A stretch of 64,000 nt of DNA from Nocardioides rubriscoriae (GTDB taxonomy: Bacteria; Actinomycetota; Actinomycetes; Propionibacteriales; Nocardioidaceae), in NCBI RefSeq assembly GCF_008087085.1, contig NZ_VIYJ01000015.1, positions 1 to 64,000 of the forward strand, written 5' to 3'. Each line of letters starts with the position of its first letter. Within the stretch, counting starts at the first letter, position 1. The position numbers were made by a program, and so were the translations under genes. The notes beneath the pieces were generated by a model, which saw nothing but the letters and a program-made list of their open reading frames with translations, was not told where the DNA came from and made no database searches. Shown in pieces: positions 35,992-43,825 of this stretch.

Positions 35992-36273
35992 ATGACCACC
36001 CCCCGAGACCGTCTGGTCCGCAACGTCCGGGTCGCCACCGGCGCCCTGGTGCTGTCCGCGGTGGGCGCCACCGGACTGCTCACCGTGGTCGCGGACGCCG
36101 CCACCCCGCACGACCGGGGCCAGCAGCCCGACTCGGGCACCTCGGGCATCTCCGGCACCTCGGGCACCTCGAGCACCGGCTCCTCGTTCTGGGGCACCGG
36201 CAGCGGGACGACGGGGATCGGCCCGGGCGGCAGCAGCGGCAGCAGCACCGGCAGCGGGAGCCACGCGTCGTGA
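35992..36273 (+). CDS. small exported Ser/Thr/Gly-rich protein
   Basis: 93-residue protein with an N-terminal membrane/signal helix (residues ~14-35) and a low-complexity exported tail containing SGTSGISGTSGTSSTGSS. Its stop overlaps the ApbE start (GTGA). In related clusters this position is usually taken by an FMN-binding-domain protein that ApbE flavinylates; that domain is absent here. The repeated S-G-T-S-x-[ST] pattern is similar to the flavinylation consensus [ST]-G-A-[ST]-x-[ST]. Function unknown. Confidence 0.55.
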   Translation: MTTPRDRLVRNVRVATGALVLSAVGATGLLTVVADAATPHDRGQQPDSGTSGISGTSGTSSTGSSFWGTGSGTTGIGPGGSSGSSTGSGSHAS

Positions 36274-37220
36274 CCACCGTCTCCTGGCGCGACTGGTCGT
36301 GCCGCGTCGACGTGACGCTCGACGACCACCGGACCGGTGACGACGACGGCGCGCTCGCCACCGCCGCTACCGCCACCGTCCGGACCCTCATGGCCGAGGT
36401 GGCCCGGGCGGTCAGCCGGTTCGACCCCGACTCCGAGCTCGAGCGGGTCAACGCCGCCGCCGGGCGTCTGGTCCCCGTGGGGGCCCTCGCCCAGCTGCTG
36501 GTGCGCGGCGCGCTGGACGCCGCCCACGCGAGCGACGGCGCGGTCGACCCGACCGTGGGCGCGGCCCTGCTCGCCGCCGGGTACGACGCCGACATCGCCG
36601 AGCTCCGGACCCGCCGGCCCCGGCCGGTCGGGGCCCGGCCGCCGCGACCGGACTGGCGACGGGTCCGCGTAGACACCGAGCTCGGGCTGGTCGGCGTCCC
36701 GGTGGGGTGCCGCCTCGACCTCGGGGCCACCGCCAAGGCCTGGACGGCCGACGAGGCGGCCCGTCGCGTGGCCACGCTGACCGGGCGCCGGACCCTCGTC
36801 GGCATCGGCGGCGACCTTGCGGTCGGGCACCCGGGGGTCGGGCACCCGCGGACCGCCCCGACCGTCGCGTGGGACGTGCCGGTGAGCGAGCGCGAGGGCG
36901 GACCGGCCCAGGTGGTGGGCCTCTCCTACGGCGGCCTCGCCACGTCGTCGACCGGCGCCCGCCGCTGGCGCACGACCACCGGACCCGCCCACCACGTCAT
37001 CGACCCGGCCACCGGACGACCGGTCGAGGGACCCTGGCGCAGCGCCTCGGTCTGGGCCCCGTCGTGCGTGGCGGCCAACGTGTGGAGCACGGCCGCCCTG
37101 GTCTGGGGCGCCTCGGCGCCCGAGCGGCTCACCGGGCGCGGGGTCGCCGCCCGCCTGGTCGACCACGACGGACACGTCCGCACCCTTGGTGCCTGGCCGG
37201 TCGCGCAGGTGGCGGCATGA
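36270..37220 (+). CDS. apbE: ApbE-type FAD:protein FMN transferase
   Basis: 316-residue enzyme that attaches FMN from FAD to Ser/Thr of target proteins. Motifs are FDPDSELERVNAAAG near residue 52, LDLGATAKAWTADEAA, GIGGDLAVG and HHVIDPATGRP with metal-binding D. It lacks an obvious signal peptide, whereas many homologues are exported. GTG 36270 overlaps the small exported protein, and the stop overlaps the next membrane gene. Its target in this operon is an open question. Confidence 0.9.
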   Translation: MTTVSWRDWSCRVDVTLDDHRTGDDDGALATAATATVRTLMAEVARAVSRFDPDSELERVNAAAGRLVPVGALAQLLVRGALDAAHASDGAVDPTVGAALLAAGYDADIAELRTRRPRPVGARPPRPDWRRVRVDTELGLVGVPVGCRLDLGATAKAWTADEAARRVATLTGRRTLVGIGGDLAVGHPGVGHPRTAPTVAWDVPVSEREGGPAQVVGLSYGGLATSSTGARRWRTTTGPAHHVIDPATGRPVEGPWRSASVWAPSCVAANVWSTAALVWGASAPERLTGRGVAARLVDHDGHVRTLGAWPVAQVAA

Positions 37221-37849
37221 TCCTCTGGGACCTGGCCCGCGCCGCCGGCTACGTGGCGGTGCTGACGGCCACCGTGACGGTGGTCCTCGGCGCCCTCGGC
37301 ACGGCCCCGAGCCGGGAGGCGGGGTCCTGGCGCGTCAGCGCGCAGCGGCTCGACCGGCGGCTGCTGCGCCAGATGGTGCACCGCAGCGCCGGGGTGCTCA
37401 CCCTCGCGATGCTCGCCCTGCACGCCGTGCTGCTGGTGGCCGACGCCTACGTCCCGGTCGGGGTGACCGGCGCACTGGTGCCGTTCACCGCCGGGTTCCG
37501 CGGCTTCGCCCTCGGGCTCGGCACGCTGGCGACCTACGGCTTCGTGGTCGCGGCCGGGAGCGGGGCCCTGCGCCGGCGCCTGGCCACCTCGGCCACCGCG
37601 GTCCGGACCTGGCGCGCGGTCCACCTGACGTCGTACCTCGCCTGGGTGCTCGCGGTCGGTCACGGCGTGCTCGCCGGCACCGACACCGGCCGGTGGTGGT
37701 CGTGGCTGCTGTACGGCGGGTGCCTCGCCGCGGTGCTCGGGGCCGTCGCCTTCCGGCTCTCGGTCCTGGGCAGCCCGCACGCGTCGCCGCTGGGCGAGGC
37801 GCGTCAGCGCGCCGACGTGCGGCCCTCGGTCACCGGTGGCAGGAGATGA
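37217..37849 (+). CDS. ferric reductase-like transmembrane heme protein
   Basis: 210-residue membrane protein with about five or six helices, of the YedZ/ferric-reductase-like family that carries b-type heme. Candidate heme ligands are the His in RQMVHRSAGVL, ALHAVLL, WRAVHLTSYL and AVGHGVLAG. ATG 37217 overlaps the apbE stop. It likely passes electrons across the membrane between the cytosolic NuoF/ferredoxin partners and an external flavin carrier. Confidence 0.85.
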   Translation: MILWDLARAAGYVAVLTATVTVVLGALGTAPSREAGSWRVSAQRLDRRLLRQMVHRSAGVLTLAMLALHAVLLVADAYVPVGVTGALVPFTAGFRGFALGLGTLATYGFVVAAGSGALRRRLATSATAVRTWRAVHLTSYLAWVLAVGHGVLAGTDTGRWWSWLLYGGCLAAVLGAVAFRLSVLGSPHASPLGEARQRADVRPSVTGGRR

Positions 37850-39120
37850 CGATGGCACCCCCCGAGGCCCCCCTGCTGCCGCCGGCCGTCGCCCTCGGCG
37901 CGGCCCGGCTGCTGCTCGGCACCAGCCACGGCCAGCGCATCGACCTGGCGACCCACCGGCGCCTGCACGGCACGGTGGCCCCCGTCGACCTCGACCGCCT
38001 GGTCGCGATGACGACCGAGGTCGCGCTGCTGGGCCGCGGCGGCGCTGCCTTCCCGGTGGCCACCAAGCTGCGGGCGACGCCCGCGGGCTCGCGCACCCAG
38101 GTCCTGGTCAACGGCTCCGAGGGTGAGCCCGCCAGCTTCAAGGACCGCACCGTGATGACGCGCACGCCCCACCTCGTGCTCGACGGCGCGCTGGCGGTGG
38201 CCGGGGCCCTCGGGACCCGCCACGTCACGATCACGGTGCACGACGACGCATCGGCCCACAGCCTGCGCCGGGCCGTGCAGGAGCGCCGCGACGCCGGCCG
38301 CGTCCGCGTGGTGCAGCGGCCCGGGGGGTTCGTGTCCGGTGAGGTGCGCGCGGCGATCCGTGCGGTCGACGGCCACGCACCCCTGCCGGGCGGGCGCCGG
38401 GTCCTGCCCAGCGTCAGCGGTGTCAAGGGCGCCCCCACCTTCGCCTCCAACGTCGAGACCTTCGCGCAGGTCGCCGTCCTGCTCTCGCGGGGGGTCCGCG
38501 AGCACGCGAGCGTCGGCGACCCCGACGAGCCCGGCACGACGCTGCTGACCCTGTGGGCCGACGACTCCGGTCCGGTGGTGGTCGAGGTCCCCACCGGGCT
38601 GGCCCTGCACGGGCTGCTCCCGGGCACCGACGACCGGCCGGTGCTGGTCGGCGGCTACCACGGCACCTGGGTCCCGGTCGCCGGCGACCTGCGGGTCAGT
38701 CGACCTGCTCTGCGCCGGGCGGGCCTGCGTCTCAACGCCGGCGTCGTCGCCCGTCCGCCGGCCGACACCTGCCTGCTCGGCGAGGTCGCCGCGGTGACGC
38801 GGTGGCTGGCAGCGGAGTCGGCGGGCCAGTGCGGACCGTGCTGGTTCGGGCTGCCCGCGCTGGCACGCACGGTCGACGACCTGGTCGCCGGTCGGCAGGT
38901 GCCCGAGGCCGCGCAGGCGCGCGCGGCCCTGCTGCCCGGTCGCGGCGCCTGCGCCCACCCCGACGGCGCGGCCGGGTTCGTGAGCTCGGCCCTCGAGGTG
39001 CTCACCCACGAGGTCGCCCTGCACCGGACCCACGGCACCTGCGGACGCCCGCTGCGCGGAGCGCTGCCCGTGCCGCCGGTCGGCCCGCGCCCCTCCGCCA
39101 GGCACGGGGGGGCACGGTGA
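37846..39120 (+). CDS. NuoF-like FMN/iron-sulfur oxidoreductase
   Basis: 424-residue homologue of the NADH-binding subunit of complex I. The FMN/NAD site is VALLGRGGAAFPVATKL with VNGSEGEPASFKDR; SLBB-like and C-terminal iron-sulfur regions follow (SAGQCGPCWFG, GRGACAHPDG). The first Cys of the usual C-x2-C-x2-C cluster motif is Ala here, so cluster N3 would lack one ligand. No other nuo genes are present. ATG 37846 overlaps the upstream stop and has AGGAG. It probably oxidises NAD(P)H for this transmembrane electron-transfer chain. Confidence 0.85.
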   Translation: MTMAPPEAPLLPPAVALGAARLLLGTSHGQRIDLATHRRLHGTVAPVDLDRLVAMTTEVALLGRGGAAFPVATKLRATPAGSRTQVLVNGSEGEPASFKDRTVMTRTPHLVLDGALAVAGALGTRHVTITVHDDASAHSLRRAVQERRDAGRVRVVQRPGGFVSGEVRAAIRAVDGHAPLPGGRRVLPSVSGVKGAPTFASNVETFAQVAVLLSRGVREHASVGDPDEPGTTLLTLWADDSGPVVVEVPTGLALHGLLPGTDDRPVLVGGYHGTWVPVAGDLRVSRPALRRAGLRLNAGVVARPPADTCLLGEVAAVTRWLAAESAGQCGPCWFGLPALARTVDDLVAGRQVPEAAQARAALLPGRGACAHPDGAAGFVSSALEVLTHEVALHRTHGTCGRPLRGALPVPPVGPRPSARHGGAR

Positions 39121-39323
39121 GGCTCGAGATCGACTGGACCCGCTGCGACGGCCACGGCCTGTGCGCGCGGCTGCTCCCCGAGCTGGTCGACCTCGACGAG
39201 CACGGCTTCCCGGTCCTGCGCACCCACGACGTGACCGCGGCCCTGGTCCCGCACGCGCGGCGGGCGGTGAGCGCCTGCCCGGTGCTGGCCCTGCGCCTGG
39301 TCGACCCGGGCCCCCGCGGATGA
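39117..39323 (+). CDS. ferredoxin, single cluster
   Basis: 68-residue ferredoxin of the type often serving P450s. The motif CDGHGLC (C-x2-H-x2-C) and a distant CPVLAL indicate a [3Fe-4S] or [3Fe-4S]-like cluster with His or no ligand in the second Cys position. GTG 39117 overlaps the NuoF-like stop. It would shuttle electrons between the NuoF-like protein and the membrane heme protein. Confidence 0.88.
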   Translation: MRLEIDWTRCDGHGLCARLLPELVDLDEHGFPVLRTHDVTAALVPHARRAVSACPVLALRLVDPGPRG

Positions 39324-39426
39324 GCGCACCGCGTCACGCGCGCGCACCCCCGAGCCGGCGCGCACCGCGCTCCCCCTCGCCCCCACGCCGCACGCCCTCC
39401 GATCCACCTTCCACCAGGAGCAACCT

Positions 39427-39846
39427 GTGACCGACTCCCGTTCTGCCACCACGACCACCACGACCCCCTCCACCGCCGGCGCCCGCAAGGCCTACCTGTC
39501 CGTGATCGGGCTGGCCAGCGTCCTGATCCTGCTCCAGGGCCTGTGGGCGGGCCTGTTCGTCCACGAGGGCGAGGACTACGAGGAGAAGTGGGTCGAGATC
39601 CACGCCCGGGGCGCCGACCTCGCGATCCTGCTCGCCGTCGTCGGCGCCGTCATCCTCTACGTCAAGATGCGCGAGCGTCGCGACCTGCTCATCGGCACCG
39701 TCGCGATGGCCGTCATCCTGGTCTTCGAGGCCTACCTCGGCGGCCTGATCGGTGACAACCCCGGCGTGACGGCGATCCACTTCCCGCTGGCGATGGCTCT
39801 CATGGGCCTGTCGGTGTGGCTCCCGCTGCGCGCCGCCCGTACCTGA
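39427..39846 (+). CDS. small four-helix membrane protein
   Basis: 139-residue protein with a Thr-rich N-terminus and four predicted helices (SVIGLASVLILLQGLWAGLF; LAILLAVVGAVILYV; LLIGTVAMAVILVF; FPLAMALMGLSVWLPL). His residues in LFVHEGED, EIHARGADL and IHFPLAMAL are placed near helix ends, compatible with heme or quinone binding, but this is only a guess. GTG 39427 follows a good AGGAG site. It is probably the last gene of the electron-transfer operon; a strong hairpin follows. Confidence 0.6.
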   Translation: MTDSRSATTTTTTPSTAGARKAYLSVIGLASVLILLQGLWAGLFVHEGEDYEEKWVEIHARGADLAILLAVVGAVILYVKMRERRDLLIGTVAMAVILVFEAYLGGLIGDNPGVTAIHFPLAMALMGLSVWLPLRAART

Positions 39847-39886
39847 GCGCCTGACGGCCCGGGGCGACCGCCCTCGGGTCGCGCGG

Positions 39887-39937
39887 GTCCCCACGGTGCG
39901 CGGTCCGGGTCGACCAGCCGGAGCGCACCGTGGGGAC
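39887..39937. terminator. bidirectional terminator, perfect 15-bp stem
   Basis: GTCCCCACGGTGCGC and GCGCACCGTGGGGAC pair perfectly around a 21-base loop that itself holds GGTC/GACC. It lies between convergent genes ending at 39846 and 40201. The rest of 39847-40200 shows no supportable gene. Confidence 0.75.
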
Positions 39938-40200
39938 ACGCGCGCGCGGCCGCCCTCGCCTGCGCGTGTACGGCGCGGATCATCGAGTCAGCGTGAGACC
40001 GCTGATGCCCGGGAGTGCCGGGTCGGGCAGCACGACGTCCGGCGGCGAGGCGACCGGCCGCGCGCGGGCGTCCGCGCAGGACGACGAGCGCGCGGTGGGC
40101 GCGAGGGAGGCGGTCGACGAGGTGGAGGTCACCGGGCGCTGCGTGGGCGGTGCGCCGAGCTTGACCGTCAGGTTGAGCGCCGCTCCTGCGCACCCGCGGC

Positions 40201-41490
40201 TCAGCCCAGCGTGGCGATCAGCGCCGTCAGGGCACCGGTCTCGGCCTGCGGGTCGGGCGCGGACGCACGGACGGCGCCCAGGACGGTGTCGATCTGCTGG
40301 TCGACGTAGGTCCAGGTGGTGCAGTCCTTCGCGACGAGGCGGTCCTCCGCGTCGTCCCAGGCGGTCTCCAGGTCGGTGATCCGCGAGGTCGCGCCGGCCT
40401 GGTCCCCGGAGCGCACGAGGCCGAGCGTGTCGGTGGCGACGGTACGGAAGGCGCTGACGTCGGCGGCCGGGAACGACGTGGCGACCTGCTGCCGGGCGGC
40501 GTCGGCGGTGAGCGACGACGGGTCGCTCGCGCACGACGGGGCGGCCCCCTCCTCGGCGGCGAGCGCGTTGGCGTGGGGCTGAAGATTGGCATAGGTGAGC
40601 AGGGCCACGGTCGCCACCGCGAGGGCGCCCATCGCCCCCAGCGTCGCCCGTTCGCGGGCGGTGTCGCGCGCAGGCGCCTCGGCGCCGTCGCCGTGACGGG
40701 CCTGCCAGTCCTCGATGACGTCGGCCCTCGAGACCGACAGGTAGACGACCGTGGCGAGGATCGCGCCCAGGAACAGCAGGCTCGTGCTCAGCGTGCCGAG
40801 GCCGAGACCCCGTTCGCTGGAGGGCGAGGCGAGGTAGTCACCGATGTTGGCCCCCAGCGGTCGGGTGAGGATGTAGGCCACCCAGAAGGCGAGCACCGGG
40901 TTGGCGCCCAGCCGCCACAGCACCGTGACCGCGGCGATCAGGCCCAGCGGCAGGAGCACCGAGGTGCCCGGGCTCCACCCGGTCAGCTCGAGGGTCCAGT
41001 CGCCGGTGGCGGTGCCGAGGGCGAAGGTGACCAGGACCGCGACCCAGTAGAACGACTCGCGCGGGGTGGTGACGATGCTGTGGATCGACAGGGTGCGCTC
41101 GCGGGCGTACCAGGTGCCGAACACCCCGGCGAGGAGCACGGAGAACACCGTGGTGCTGATCCACAAGGGCACGCCGACCTGGTCGGTGAGGATGTCGGTG
41201 TAGAGGGTGCCGGTCACGCTGACCACGACGACGGTCAGCCAGTAGGCCGCCGGCACGTAGCGCCGCAGCCGCACCTGGACGGCCAGCACGAGCACGAAGG
41301 CCACGGTGAAGATCACCGAGGTGCGCACCAGGCCGACCCCGAGGGTCTCGTTGACGTAGTCGGCGAAGCTCTCGCCGACGGTCGTGCACAGGATCTTGAT
41401 CACCCAGAACCACAAGGTGACCTCGGGGACCTTGTTGAGCATGGTCCTCGGGGTCAGCGGGCGGGTCGGGACGGACGACGTCGATGACAT
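40201..41490 (-). CDS. COG4705-like multi-pass membrane protein
   Basis: 429-residue membrane protein. It contains two similar blocks of four helices: first block WFWVIKILCTTVGESFADYVN, second block FYWVAVLVTFALGTATGDWTLE. These are typical of COG4705/YndG-type proteins of unknown function. A ninth helix near residue 290 anchors a C-terminal exported tail of about 130 residues with two Cys. ATG 41490 is preceded by TCATCGACGTCG without a clear ribosome site. It shares no operon with its neighbours. Confidence 0.7.
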   Translation of the reverse strand: MSSTSSVPTRPLTPRTMLNKVPEVTLWFWVIKILCTTVGESFADYVNETLGVGLVRTSVIFTVAFVLVLAVQVRLRRYVPAAYWLTVVVVSVTGTLYTDILTDQVGVPLWISTTVFSVLLAGVFGTWYARERTLSIHSIVTTPRESFYWVAVLVTFALGTATGDWTLELTGWSPGTSVLLPLGLIAAVTVLWRLGANPVLAFWVAYILTRPLGANIGDYLASPSSERGLGLGTLSTSLLFLGAILATVVYLSVSRADVIEDWQARHGDGAEAPARDTARERATLGAMGALAVATVALLTYANLQPHANALAAEEGAAPSCASDPSSLTADAARQQVATSFPAADVSAFRTVATDTLGLVRSGDQAGATSRITDLETAWDDAEDRLVAKDCTTWTYVDQQIDTVLGAVRASAPDPQAETGALTALIATLG

Positions 41491-41590
41491 GGTCCGAGGG
41501 TCGGTGCCGGCACCTGACACGCGCCTGAGCAGGTGACGGGTGGCGGTGCCTGGAGCGCCCGGGGGCGCCAGGAGGCGTTGAGCCGGTGGC

Positions 41591-42982
41591 TCAGGGGGTC
41601 GGGAGGGTGACCGAGACGCGGGTCGCGAGCGGCCCGTCCACGACCCGGACGTCGCCGCCCATGCTGCGGGCGACCCGTCGTGACAGGGCGAGCCCGAGGC
41701 CGGCGCCGGCACCGTGCCGGTGGTCCTGGGTGTGGCCCGGCTCGAAGACCGCCTCCCGATCGCCCGGGGCGATCCCCGGACCGTCGTCGTCGACCAGGAG
41801 GTCGACGAACCCCGGCCTCGACGCCGCCACCGTGACCACGACCCGGCCGGCCAGCCGGTGGGCGTTCTCGAGGACCGGCGACATCGCGCGCACGGCGAGC
41901 GCGTGCGGCAGCAGGACCCGCGTCGCGGGGTCGATGGTCACCGAGACCCCGTCGGCGCCGATGGCGGAGAGCGCGTCGTCGACGGCGTCGCGCAGCAGGC
42001 ACGACGCCCCCAGCGCCTGGGTCGACTCCGAGCGGGCCAGCTCGAGCAGGCTCTCGATCGTCGTGCCCATCCGCCGCGTGGACACCGCGATCTCCTCGAG
42101 GCACTCCTGCACGTCGGTACCGAGGTCGCGGTGCAGCAGCGCCAGGTCGGCGTTGGCCTGGATCGCGGCCAGCGGGGTGCGGAGCTCGTGCGCCAGCTCG
42201 GAGGTCAGCCGCTGCTCGGACCTGATCGCCGTGGCCACCCGTTCGAGGAGCCGGTCGAGGGTGCGCCCGAGAGCAGCGATCTCGTTGCGGTCCGGACCGA
42301 GGTCGAAGCGGTGGGTCAGGTCGTGCTCGCTCCAGTCGTCGGCCGCGGCCGTCATCGCGGCGACCGGTGCCAGCGCTCGGTGCGACACCCACGCGGCCAG
42401 CCCTGCTGCCAGGGCGACCATCAGCAGCCCCGCACCGACGCAGACCAGCAGGGCCTGCCGCTCGGCTCGCTCGTAGGGCGCCAGCCGCTCGGTCACCACG
42501 ACCACACCGGAGCCCCCCGCGCCGGTGTCGAAGGGCTGGGCGAGCACCCGGCTCTCGTCGCTGCCCGGACGGTCGACATAGGTCCGCGCGGTGACCGTGG
42601 AGAGGTCGGCGTAGGTCGCGGCCTGCGAGGTCGGGACGCTGCCGGCGGCCAGGCGGCCCGTGGAGTCGTAGACCGCGACCCCGGCGTCGAGCCGGGCGTC
42701 GGGCACGACCACGCGTCCGTCGCGGTCGGTCGAGACCGAGCCGACCACCACCTGCGCCCGGTCACGCAGCACCGTGTCGAGGCTGCGGGTCGTGGAGCGG
42801 GCCAGCACGACCTGGACGAGGATCGTCAGGAGCAGGACGACGACCGCGGTGACGGCCGCGACGAGGAGCACCAGCTGGGAGCCGAACGACCGGCGCCCGG
42901 GCCGCGCCGGCCGCACGGCACGACCGGCACCAGGTCGAGGACGTGACCGCGGACGTGGACGATGACGTGGACGGAGGTTCAC
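41591..42982 (-). CDS. membrane sensor histidine kinase
   Basis: 463-residue OmpR-partner kinase. The N-terminus is rich in Arg/Pro (~45 residues), then a first helix (QLVLLVAAVTAVVVLLLTILVQVVL), an exported sensor of about 110 residues and a second helix near residue 180. HAMP, HisKA (SELAHELRTPLAAI) and HATPase (VDDDGPGIAPGD, GAGLGLALSRRV) follow. GTG 42982 overlaps the regulator stop. Part of a minus-strand pair with the gene at 42979; inducing signal unknown. Confidence 0.92.
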   Translation of the reverse strand: MNLRPRHRPRPRSRPRPGAGRAVRPARPGRRSFGSQLVLLVAAVTAVVVLLLTILVQVVLARSTTRSLDTVLRDRAQVVVGSVSTDRDGRVVVPDARLDAGVAVYDSTGRLAAGSVPTSQAATYADLSTVTARTYVDRPGSDESRVLAQPFDTGAGGSGVVVVTERLAPYERAERQALLVCVGAGLLMVALAAGLAAWVSHRALAPVAAMTAAADDWSEHDLTHRFDLGPDRNEIAALGRTLDRLLERVATAIRSEQRLTSELAHELRTPLAAIQANADLALLHRDLGTDVQECLEEIAVSTRRMGTTIESLLELARSESTQALGASCLLRDAVDDALSAIGADGVSVTIDPATRVLLPHALAVRAMSPVLENAHRLAGRVVVTVAASRPGFVDLLVDDDGPGIAPGDREAVFEPGHTQDHRHGAGAGLGLALSRRVARSMGGDVRVVDGPLATRVSVTLPTP

Positions 42983-43668
42983 GCGCCCGGTGGCCTGTCG
43001 ACCAGGCGGAAGCCGATCCCGCGCAGCGTCTCGATGACGACCGGGGTCTCGACCTCGCCCATCTTGGTGCGCAGCCGACGCATCAGGGAGTCGACGGTGT
43101 TCTCGCTGACGATCGCCCCGTCGGGCCAGGCCGCCGCCACGACGGCACGGCGACGGACCACCTCGTCGGGTCGGCCGGCGATCGCGGCGAGCATCCGGAA
43201 CTCCGTCGGCGACAGCAGCACCTCGCCGCGCTCCGTGCGCAGCGTGTGGGTCGTCGCGTCGAGGACCAGGCCTGAGGTGTCGGAGCGGACCACGAGCTGA
43301 CGACCACGTCGCCCGAGGACCGCGACCCGGGCCAGCAGCTCCTTGAGCTCGAAGGGCTTGGTGACGTAGTCGTCGCCGCCGGAGCCGAACCCCGCCAGCC
43401 GCTCGTGCGTCGCCCCCAGCGCGGTGAGGAACAGCACCGGCGCGTCCTGCCCGCCCGCCTTGAGGGCCTGGCACACGTCGCGCCCGTCGGCGTCGGGCAG
43501 CCCGATGTCCATGATGATCACGTCGATCCCCGACCCGGGCCCGAAGAGGGCGAGGGCCTCCTTGCCGCTGTGGGCCAGGACCGTCTCGTGGTCGTCGAGG
43601 GTCAGGGCCTGGCGCAGGGCGCGTCGCAGCGCGGGATCGTCCTCGCAGATCCCGACCGTCAACCTCAT
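42979..43668 (-). CDS. OmpR-family response regulator
   Basis: 229-residue regulator. The receiver has EDD at residues 9-11, phospho-acceptor in VIIMDIGLPDADG (about D53) and K in YVTKPFEL. The winged-helix output domain reads LSPTEFRMLAAIAGRPDEVVRRRAVV to RGIGFRLVDRP. ATG 43668 follows GAGGAG. The 157-bp gap to the DevS-like gene upstream on the same strand suggests its own promoter or read-through from devRS. Confidence 0.93.
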   Translation of the reverse strand: MRLTVGICEDDPALRRALRQALTLDDHETVLAHSGKEALALFGPGSGIDVIIMDIGLPDADGRDVCQALKAGGQDAPVLFLTALGATHERLAGFGSGGDDYVTKPFELKELLARVAVLGRRGRQLVVRSDTSGLVLDATTHTLRTERGEVLLSPTEFRMLAAIAGRPDEVVRRRAVVAAAWPDGAIVSENTVDSLMRRLRTKMGEVETPVVIETLRGIGFRLVDRPPGA

Positions 43669-43825
43669 CGCCGTCTCCTCGTCCTGTGCCCTGCCGCCGC
43701 GCCCACGAGGGTGCTGTGATCGTGCGCGCACGGTCCTGACACCGACCTGAGCAGCGCGACCCCCGCAGCCCCCGCAGCCGCCGGAGCAGCACGACCGCGC
43801 ACCGCCCGGACCAGGCCGGGCGGGG

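Noticed and set aside
39957..40200. Frames on either strand between the operon end and the COG4705-like gene
   Set aside because: Ser/Pro/Ala-rich shadow reading with no conserved motif; a decayed gene cannot be excluded but is not supported.
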